Shown here: one piece after another, positions 1 through 5,004 of the stretch | How the letters are laid out: every line of letters starts with the position of its first letter | Numbering within the stretch: the stretch's first letter is position 1 | NCBI GenBank assembly: GCA_017547065.1 | Contig: JAFYRC010000151.1 | Span: 1 to 6,737, forward strand | DNA from: Tidjanibacter sp. | GTDB taxonomy: Bacteria; Bacteroidota; Bacteroidia; Bacteroidales; Rikenellaceae | DNA length: 6,737 nucleotides | Reading direction: 5' to 3' | Translations under genes and position numbers: made by a program | Notes under the pieces: model-generated | Databases searched by the model: none | Seen by the model: only the letters and a program-made list of their open reading frames with translations | Told to the model about the DNA's origin: nothing

Positions 1-2
1 CG

Positions 3-1142
3 CACATTAAGATGGCAGCGGCAATTTTTAAGAGTGCTCTGCGTAACCACTCAATACATATTGACAATAGCTCAACTGTTGCCGAGATTGCCTATTTGAG
101 CGAGGATTTTGTGACCGGAACAAGGCGCATTGTGCAGGAGTATCGCAATATCTATCAGGTGGTTAATGTCCCTACTGTGGAGCCTAAGCTGAGGGGCTAC
201 TATTTGTTTGGAGATGAGATACTGAGCCACTTCATCGATGTGCAAACCCTCAGAATATTGAAGAAAATAGACCGCGTGGGCTCGCCCCAGTTGGCCTCTG
301 TGAGGAGTAAACTTGTGGAGCTGATGAGTGAGGAAAAGGAGTATAAACTCACGATGGGTTATGGCGCAGTTGACCCCAAGGATCCGGGTGGTAACCGCCA
401 ACTCGTCTTCCGCTATGGTATGCTCAAAAAATATGTAGAGAGCGCGCTCTATATTCGACTGAACAAAAAACGCGACGGTTTTGCCATTGAGCAGGTCTAT
501 TATAGTATTGCGGCTGGTTTGGCTATGATTTTTGCTACGGCGGTGGCATGGTTTGCCCAGTTGAAATATGGTAATATTACGGGGCCGTTGTTTATCGTCT
601 TGGTGGTGAGCTACATGCTCAAAGACCGCATTAAGGACCTTATGCGCTACTATTTTGCCCACAAGCTTGGCAATAAGTTTTTCGATAACAAGGCGCAAAT
701 CAACATTCACGATCGAGTGGTCGGAGAGATTAAGGAGGGTGTAGACTTTATTAGTGACCCCCAGACACCCAAGGAGGTGCTTGATGTGCGCAGTCGTTCG
801 TCGCTTGTAGAGGCCGAGAATAGGATTTTTGAGGAGAAAATTCTTTTATATCGCAAGCGCGTGGTGCTGGATAGCAGGTCGCTCAAAAACGACTCAATGT
901 ACTGTATGAATGGTATCAACGAGATTTTGCGCTTCCATATGCACCGCTTCACCCAGAAGATGGATAACTCAGAGGTTCCCGTGAATACACTTGATGCCGA
1001 GGGTAATGTGCAGACCGTCAGGGTGCAGAAAATTTACTATCTTAACCTCGTGATGCAACTCTGTGAGGGCGATAATGTGAACTATAAGCGTTTCCGTATT
1101 GTGATGACACGCAACGGAATTCTTGCAGTGGAGGAGATGTAG
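3..1142 (+). CDS. Unrecognised membrane protein with two central transmembrane helices, possibly cut at its 5' end
   Basis: I do not recognise this family. The frame is open from base 3, and the first ATG is at base 12, giving 376 residues. Only three codons precede it and no ribosome-binding site can be judged, so the true start may lie outside the window. Numbering from that ATG, residues 1-160 are soluble and charged. Two hydrophobic segments follow, at about 162-183 and 190-203, separated by a short KYGN turn, which suggests a helical hairpin in the inner membrane. Directly after it comes a basic stretch (KDRIKDLMRYYFAHK, residues 204-218). The remaining 160 or so residues are soluble, rich in charge and predicted mixed helix and strand, ending VEEM-stop. 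With so short a membrane part, both large domains probably lie on the same side, likely the cytoplasm. There is no signal peptide in the visible part and no catalytic motif I can name. The gene ends at a strong terminator and converges on the porin gene. That it is a real gene is well supported by length and composition; its function is unknown. Confidence 0.8.
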   Translation, partial: HIKMAAAIFKSALRNHSIHIDNSSTVAEIAYLSEDFVTGTRRIVQEYRNIYQVVNVPTVEPKLRGYYLFGDEILSHFIDVQTLRILKKIDRVGSPQLASVRSKLVELMSEEKEYKLTMGYGAVDPKDPGGNRQLVFRYGMLKKYVESALYIRLNKKRDGFAIEQVYYSIAAGLAMIFATAVAWFAQLKYGNITGPLFIVLVVSYMLKDRIKDLMRYYFAHKLGNKFFDNKAQINIHDRVVGEIKEGVDFISDPQTPKEVLDVRSRSSLVEAENRIFEEKILLYRKRVVLDSRSLKNDSMYCMNGINEILRFHMHRFTQKMDNSEVPVNTLDAEGNVQTVRVQKIYYLNLVMQLCEGDNVNYKRFRIVMTRNGILAVEEM

Positions 1143-1164
1143 AATAGAGTAGGTCGATTGAATA

Positions 1165-1214
1165 AAACAAAAGTAGCGGAACTAACACTATCGTTGGTTC
1201 CGCTACTTTTGTTT
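1165..1214. terminator. Bidirectional intrinsic terminator between convergent genes
   Basis: The arms at 1165-1182 and 1197-1214 are perfect 18-bp inverted repeats (AAACAAAAGTAGCGGAAC and its complement). The stem continues inward with TAAC/GTTG (one G-T wobble) to about 22 bp, closing on a 6-base loop, ACTATC (1187-1192). Each strand ends its stem in a T-rich run: TTTTGTTTGTT on +, TTTTGTTTTATT on -. It starts 22 bp after the stop of the upstream membrane protein gene and ends 1 bp before the stop codon of the porin gene on the other strand. This is the position expected of a terminator shared by two converging transcripts. Confidence 0.82.
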
Positions 1215-1215
1215 G

Positions 1216-2280
1216 TTAGAATTCGAAAATCACCTTTGCCATTGCGATTGTGTGAGCGGAGGTGTGGGTGTAGACACGGTGCAGGGCAGGCTGAACGGTG
1301 CCAAATGAGGTGGGGTAGGCATAGGTGAGCTCTATCTCGGTTTCGTAGCCCGTGGTGTACAGACTGCGGTCGTAGAGCAAGCCGATGTAGTCTTTCTCCG
1401 AAAGTAATCCTTGCCACAGTACACCCACAGCGCCATAGAGTTCACACTCGCTTTTGGGAGCCCAACCACCATGCAGAAGGAGTGTGAGTTGGCGTCCATC
1501 GGGAGCAATATAAAGGGGCTGTTCGACGAGTGTCCACACCGATTCTCGCTTGTGCTTTTTGTTGGGCTCCTGGGGGCTACGCTGTGCCTCGGGGAGGGGA
1601 GTGTCGCCAAAGGCAGCTCCGAGTTGATACCTACCAACATAGGTGCCCTCTTTGCCGGTGTAGGTGAACTCAGTTATCGAAAAAATACCGTCACGTTTTG
1701 GGCGGATGTTAAACACCTCGTCCCAGCGGTTGGACGCAACACCATTGTAGAGCGACGACTTCCACACAAGCCTCCTAAATAGGGTGATTTCCGAGTGTAG
1801 ACACATTGCCGACATTGGGGAATCGGAGATGGGAAAGCTGTCGGAAAGCGACGGGAAAAGACCTCCTACCGAGGATGTGAAAACGGAGTTCCAGGGTGAA
1901 CCGAAATAGTCCTTGTTCACGTTGCGCACACCAAAAGATAGGGTGGAGGCATCGAAGCGTTGTGTTAGGCCAAACTCAAAGAGCGACAGAGCAACACTTT
2001 CGTCCTCAATGGCAGAGAAAATGTGTAGGTTGTCGGCCGTGCCACCCTTGCCTTGGGCATCACGGAGGTTGTTGACTGCAAGCAGGTCAATGTCCAATGT
2101 GCCGTTCTTCCACAAGCCAATCTCATGGTAGGCATTGAGGATGTTGATCCAGTTGGCGTGGCCGGTAGAGGCGTTCCAAAGACCTTCGGTTGTGTAGGTG
2201 ATTTCGGGTGCTGGCTTGGTGGTTGCAAAGGTAGGCAACACGAGGGGCACAAAGAGTGCAATGAGTAGAATTCGTTTCAT
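1216..2280 (-). CDS. OprB-like outer-membrane porin (putative carbohydrate-selective)
   Basis: A 354-residue beta-barrel porin of the outer membrane, resembling the carbohydrate-selective OprB family, whose members let sugars diffuse into the periplasm. The chosen ATG at 2280 starts directly with a Sec signal peptide (MKRILLIALFVPLVLPTFAT, cleavage near residue 20). An in-frame ATG at 2322 would add 14 polar residues in front of the signal and is less likely. Family-like features are: a start-of-barrel region with GLWKNGTLDIDLLAVNN (residues 55-71); an acidic-aromatic stretch around SLFEFGLTQRFD (99-110); the segment FGSPWNSVFTSSVGGLFPSLS (126-146), resembling the OprB stretch where small side chains are followed by a Pro; and, near the end, EIELTYAYPTSFGTVQPALH (315-334), like the OprB E-x-x-Y...vQP strand. 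The protein ends in IFEF; a terminal Phe is the usual recognition signal for barrel assembly by BamA. It is somewhat short for the family, whose members usually have about 400-450 residues. The family call comes from motif resemblance only; outer-membrane barrel is the safer part of the claim, and the substrate cannot be told. Confidence 0.72.
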   Translation of the reverse strand: MKRILLIALFVPLVLPTFATTKPAPEITYTTEGLWNASTGHANWINILNAYHEIGLWKNGTLDIDLLAVNNLRDAQGKGGTADNLHIFSAIEDESVALSLFEFGLTQRFDASTLSFGVRNVNKDYFGSPWNSVFTSSVGGLFPSLSDSFPISDSPMSAMCLHSEITLFRRLVWKSSLYNGVASNRWDEVFNIRPKRDGIFSITEFTYTGKEGTYVGRYQLGAAFGDTPLPEAQRSPQEPNKKHKRESVWTLVEQPLYIAPDGRQLTLLLHGGWAPKSECELYGAVGVLWQGLLSEKDYIGLLYDRSLYTTGYETEIELTYAYPTSFGTVQPALHRVYTHTSAHTIAMAKVIFEF

Positions 2281-2362
2281 TTGTTGTGCTATTTTATAGT
2301 TGGTTCTCTTGGTGTGTTTCAACTTTTATTCCAAAAAGTGGCCGACTTTGCAACTGTTTTTG

Positions 2363-2370
2363 TATATTTG
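2363..2370 (+). promoter_or_regulatory. Probable promoter -7 element of fabK-fabZ
   Basis: TATATTTG matches the Bacteroidota primary-sigma -7 consensus TAnnTTTG exactly and lies 23 bp before the fabK ATG, predicting a short leader of under 20 bases. A TTTG at 2347-2350 is only 12 bp upstream, too close for a normal -33 element (about 19-21 bp), and I see no good -33 at the right distance, so the promoter may be weak or need an activator. The leader holds AAGGTG (2381-2386), 7 bp before the ATG, an unusually Shine-Dalgarno-like site compared with the other genes here. I found no clear promoter for the divergent porin gene in the same 113-bp spacer. Confidence 0.5.
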
Positions 2371-2393
2371 CTTGATTGAAAAGGTGAAAAATT

Positions 2394-3341
2394 ATGATCA
2401 AAAGCAGACTTTGTGATATGCTAGGCATTGCCTATCCCGTGTTTCAGGGCGGTATGGCGTGGATTGCTGATGCATCGTTGGCCTCGGCAGTGTCAAATGC
2501 AGGAGGCCTCGGATTGATATCCTCCATTAACACTTCTACCGAGGCTGTGAGGGATGAAATTCGTAAGTGTAGACAGATGACCGATAAGCCTTTCGGCGTG
2601 AATATTATGTTGCAGGCCCCCAATGTGGATGAGATTGCCAAATTGGTGGTGGCCGAGGGCGTGAAAATTGTAACTACGGGAGCCGGCTCGCCCGCAAAAT
2701 ATATTGATATGTGGAAGGCTGCCGGCATTAGGATTATTCCCGTGGTGGGCTCGGTGGCGTTGGCTCTGAAAATGGAACGACGGGGTGTTGATGCTGTGGT
2801 AGCAGAAGGTGCCGAGTCGGGTGGTCACGTTGGCGAACTGCACACGATGCCTCTTGTGCCACAAGTTGTTGACGCTGTGAATATTCCTGTAATTGCAGCG
2901 GGCGGTATTTGCGATGGCAGGGGCGCTGCTGCGGCCTTTATGCTGGGCGCCGAGGGAGTGCAGGTTGGTACACGCTTCCTGGTGGCCGAGGAGTGTAATG
3001 TACACGCGGCCTATAAAGAGAAAATTCTCAATGCCACGGATATTTCCACGATTGTTACGGGTAAGAAGGTGGGCCACCCCGTGCGCTCGCTCAAAACCCC
3101 ATTCTCCAAGAACCTTGCAAAGCTGGAAAACGACGCAACATCTTCGCCAGAGGAGATTTTTGCCATGGGCGCAGGTGCATTGCGTAGGGCTGCGCAGGAG
3201 GGCGATGCGAATGGTAGCTATATGGCTGGCGAGTGTGCAGGTATGGTGCGCAAGAGCGAGCCTGCAAAGGCCATTGTCGAGGATTTGATTTTTGGCGCAG
3301 AGTCAATCATTGCTCGCTTTGTAGCCGAAAGAGTAAAATAG
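2394..3341 (+). CDS. fabK: FMN-dependent enoyl-[ACP] reductase II (FabK)
   Basis: A 315-residue cytoplasmic flavoprotein that reduces trans-2-enoyl-ACP to acyl-ACP with NAD(P)H, the last step of each fatty-acid elongation cycle. It is a TIM-barrel member of the nitronate monooxygenase family and resembles Streptococcus pneumoniae FabK (324 aa) along its length. Visible hallmarks are: the N-terminal YPVFQGGMAW (residues 14-23); SNAGGLGLI (34-42); the signature DKPFGVNIML (64-73); KIVTTGAGSP (91-100); the AEGAESGGHVGEL stretch (137-149) with the conserved active-site His145; and the flavin-phosphate region IPVIAAGGICDG (164-175) with VQVGTRF (189-195). The AEGxExGGHxG and KPFGVNIML motifs separate FabK from general nitronate monooxygenases, which are the main alternative. 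FabK enzymes differ from FabI and are generally insensitive to triclosan; whether this organism also has FabI cannot be seen here. It lies 27 bp upstream of a fabZ-type gene whose product makes its substrate, so the two are probably co-transcribed. The ATG follows an AAGGTG site at a good distance, supporting this start. Confidence 0.93.
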   Translation: MIKSRLCDMLGIAYPVFQGGMAWIADASLASAVSNAGGLGLISSINTSTEAVRDEIRKCRQMTDKPFGVNIMLQAPNVDEIAKLVVAEGVKIVTTGAGSPAKYIDMWKAAGIRIIPVVGSVALALKMERRGVDAVVAEGAESGGHVGELHTMPLVPQVVDAVNIPVIAAGGICDGRGAAAAFMLGAEGVQVGTRFLVAEECNVHAAYKEKILNATDISTIVTGKKVGHPVRSLKTPFSKNLAKLENDATSSPEEIFAMGAGALRRAAQEGDANGSYMAGECAGMVRKSEPAKAIVEDLIFGAESIIARFVAERVK

Positions 3342-3368
3342 ACAGTAGCTTTAAATGATATACTGATT

Positions 3369-3785
3369 ATGAACAGAGAAGAGTTGAAACAATATATGCC
3401 TCATCGCGAGCCCATGCTCTTGGTGGATGAGGTAAATGTGGACGCCGAGGGTGTGTGTAGGGGTAGCTACCGTGTGCGCGGTGATGAATTTTTCTGCCAA
3501 GGACACTTCCCTGACAATCCACTCGTTCCGGGGGTTATTCAGTGTGAAATTATGGCCCAATGTTGCTCGCTGATTGTCAAGGACGAGTTGGCCACACATA
3601 TGCCACTCTATTCGGGAATGAATAACGTTAAGTTCAAACAGATGGTGCGCCCCGGAGATGTGTGTGAGGTGGTTGCACGACAGATCACTCGCAGAGGCCC
3701 TCTGGTGGTTTGCGAGGCAACGTTGAGTGTGGAGGGTAGGATGTGTTGTAGGGGAGAACTCTCTTTTGCGCTGGTAGCCAAGTAG
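3369..3785 (+). CDS. fabZ: 3-hydroxyacyl-[ACP] dehydratase, FabZ-type hotdog protein
   Basis: A 138-residue single-domain hotdog-fold dehydratase, the usual FabZ length (about 140-150). It removes water from 3-hydroxyacyl-ACP to give the enoyl-ACP that FabK, encoded just upstream, reduces. The N-terminal MPHREPMLLVDEV (residues 10-22) matches the FabZ opening (PHRYPFLLVD). The catalytic stretch QGHFPDNPLVPGVIQCEIMAQ (44-64) contains the active-site His46 and Glu60; Glu rather than Asp at the second place points to FabZ and not FabA. NVKFKQMVRPGD (86-97) matches the following conserved strand and turn. The ending is short and without a second domain. Many Bacteroidota carry their main FabZ as an LpxC-FabZ fusion, so this stand-alone copy may be a second, specialised dehydratase; that is inference, as the rest of the genome is not visible. 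No Shine-Dalgarno site is evident before the ATG, and the 27-bp gap after fabK suggests a shared transcript. Confidence 0.88.
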   Translation: MNREELKQYMPHREPMLLVDEVNVDAEGVCRGSYRVRGDEFFCQGHFPDNPLVPGVIQCEIMAQCCSLIVKDELATHMPLYSGMNNVKFKQMVRPGDVCEVVARQITRRGPLVVCEATLSVEGRMCCRGELSFALVAK

Positions 3786-3832
3786 CACGCTGCGTAAGGT
3801 TGAAACCGCGATAGAGGTAAATCGGTTACGAT

Positions 3833-3863
3833 TTTGAACTTTGATTTTTTGTAGGTATATTTG
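3833..3863 (+). promoter_or_regulatory. Bacteroidota-type promoter for tatA
   Basis: A TTTG -33 element (3833-3836) and a TATATTTG -7 element (3856-3863) are separated by exactly 19 bp, the preferred arrangement for the Bacteroidota housekeeping sigma factor. The -7 element ends 32 bp before the tatA ATG, giving a leader of roughly 25 bases that is A-rich and lacks a Shine-Dalgarno site. This indicates that tatA starts its own transcription unit rather than depending on read-through from fabK-fabZ. Confidence 0.7.
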
Positions 3864-3895
3864 TGAAATAAACTCTGTAAAACGAAAACCAAGTT

Positions 3896-4096
3896 ATGAA
3901 TAAATTGCTTTTTTTGGGTAGCATCGGTGGCTGGGAGATTGTCATCATTGCACTTGTAGTATTGCTGCTTTTCGGAGGTAAGAAAATTCCCGAACTGATG
4001 CGTGGCATTGGTAGCGGTGTGCGCTCGTTCAAGGAGGGACTCAACGAGGTGAAATCGGAGATCGAGAAACCTGTGGAGAAGAAGGACGAGGAGTAG
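3896..4096 (+). CDS. tatA: Twin-arginine translocase pore subunit TatA
   Basis: A 66-residue TatA protein, the subunit that oligomerises in the inner membrane to let folded proteins through the twin-arginine pathway after TatC has bound the signal peptide. It has the complete family layout. A short N-terminus leads to [18 protein letters not shown] (residues 11-28), the single transmembrane helix with a polar Glu14 near its outer end. The signature hinge FGGKKIPEL follows (26-34, with the invariant Phe26-Gly27 and Pro32), then an amphipathic helix, [18 protein letters not shown] (35-52), and a very short, highly charged tail ending KKDEE. The short tail and absence of a Pro-rich region fit TatA better than TatB. 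No tatB is seen next to it, as in many bacteria that use a TatA-TatC system where TatA does both jobs. It has its own promoter and is followed by tatC after 106 bp. Confidence 0.95.
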   Translation: MNKLLFLGSIGGWEIVIIALVVLLLFGGKKIPELMRGIGSGVRSFKEGLNEVKSEIEKPVEKKDEE

Positions 4097-4134
4097 TCCC
4101 CGTTTTCATCTTTCGAAATAAAATATACATAAAT

Positions 4135-4170
4135 ATGCCGCACGGAATACTCTGTGGCATGTTTTCTTGT
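4135..4170 (+). terminator. Possible weak terminator or attenuator hairpin between tatA and tatC
   Basis: ATGCCGCA (4135-4142) and TGTGGCAT (4153-4160) can form an 8-bp stem with one G-T wobble and a 10-base loop, followed directly by GTTTTCTTGT, a T-rich run. It begins 38 bp after the tatA stop and ends 32 bp before the tatC start. The stem is short and the T run interrupted, so it would terminate only partly at best. That could set TatA above TatC, the ratio the translocase needs. It may equally be chance. Confidence 0.32.
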
Positions 4171-4202
4171 TTGTGAGCACCTCATAACCCCCTACGGCGC
4201 GT

Positions 4203-4985
4203 ATGTCTGATAATATGACCTTCTGGGAACACCTTGACGAGTTGAAGAAGTATCTCGTCAGGATTATTGTTGTCACTCTGCTCCTGATGGTGGTTGCCTT
4301 TGTGCTCAAAACACCCATTTTCGACATTATTCTTGCTCCCCAGAGTAGCGACTTTGTGACATACCGACTGCTGGAAAAGGTGGGTTTGTTGTCGTCGGAT
4401 AGTCTTTTTTCTGTCAATTTGATAAACACAGGCCTCGCTGCCCAATTTATTACCCACATGCGAGTGTCGCTGTGGGTGGGTGTGATAGGCGCACTGCCAT
4501 ATATTATCTACACCCTTTTCTGCTTTGTCGCCCCTGCGCTCTATGAGAACGAGAAACGCCACGCTTCACGCTTTGTGGTGAGTGGCTATTTTATGTTCAT
4601 GCTCGGGTGCCTGCTGAGCTACTTTGTGATATTCCCCTTTACGTTCCGCTTTCTGGGAACCTACCAGGTGAATGGCATGGTGGATAACATGATCAATCTT
4701 TCGTCCTACATCTCCACAATGTTGTCGATGACGGTGATGATGGGGGCGGTGTTCGAAATTCCTATGCTGTGCTTGCTGTTTGCCCGCATCGGTGTGCTGT
4801 CGTCTGCCACAATGGTCACCTACCGCAAACACGCTATTGTTGTAGTGCTCATTCTTGCAGCTGTGATTACCCCTACGGGTGATCCCTTTACACTTTCCCT
4901 CGTTGCCTTGCCGATGTGGGGACTCTATGAACTGGGGCTGCGCCTGGTGAGGATAGTGGAAAAACGTCAAATTGTAACCACATAA
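4203..4985 (+). CDS. tatC: Twin-arginine translocase receptor subunit TatC
   Basis: A 260-residue polytopic inner-membrane protein that recognises twin-arginine signal peptides and recruits TatA. The N-terminus MTFWEHLDELKK (residues 5-16) is the cytoplasmic signature with Glu13, equivalent to the signal-peptide-binding Glu15 of E. coli TatC; the following basic position is Lys15 where E. coli has Arg17. Six hydrophobic segments follow, at about 17-36, 86-110, 124-147, 170-194, 210-222 and 229-245. FVAPALYENEKR (108-119) is the second hallmark, with Glu117 matching E. coli Glu103. Also conserved are the FP in the third helix (IFPF, 143-146), FEIP (184-187) and ITPTGDP (222-228), with Asp227 matching Asp211. 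The periplasmic loop between helices 1 and 2 (about 40-80) is longer than in E. coli, a trait common in Bacteroidota versions. An internal ATG at residue 5 is an alternative start. It lies downstream of tatA, and its stop is 19 bp before the GH2 gene, which may be co-transcribed. Confidence 0.95.
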   Translation: MSDNMTFWEHLDELKKYLVRIIVVTLLLMVVAFVLKTPIFDIILAPQSSDFVTYRLLEKVGLLSSDSLFSVNLINTGLAAQFITHMRVSLWVGVIGALPYIIYTLFCFVAPALYENEKRHASRFVVSGYFMFMLGCLLSYFVIFPFTFRFLGTYQVNGMVDNMINLSSYISTMLSMTVMMGAVFEIPMLCLLFARIGVLSSATMVTYRKHAIVVVLILAAVITPTGDPFTLSLVALPMWGLYELGLRLVRIVEKRQIVTT

Positions 4986-5004
4986 CCTTATACTTTTTTC
5001 GTAG

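Noticed and set aside
72..710. A 212-codon open frame on the - strand opposite the first membrane protein gene
   Set aside because: It lies wholly inside a well-formed + strand gene; its translation is rich in His, Asn and Gln with no recognisable domain, typical of an antisense shadow frame.
1411..1782. A 123-codon + strand frame across the porin gene
   Set aside because: The - strand frame has a signal peptide, barrel-like strands and a C-terminal Phe, whereas this frame shows no protein features and no promoter.
2281..2322. A 14-residue N-terminal extension of the porin from an ATG at 2322
   Set aside because: It would place a polar stretch (MKHTKRTNYKIAQQ) before a complete signal peptide that already begins with its own Met, Lys and Arg at 2280.
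3793..3830. Possible terminator after fabZ: CGTAA and TTACG arms at 3793-3797 and 3826-3830, followed by ATTTTG
   Set aside because: Only about 5 bp pair without large internal loops, and the T run is short and overlaps the tatA promoter's -33 element, so it is not convincing.
3896..4096. TatB rather than TatA
   Set aside because: At 66 residues with a short charged tail and the FGGKKIPEL hinge, it fits TatA; TatB proteins are longer, with a long C-terminal helical region.
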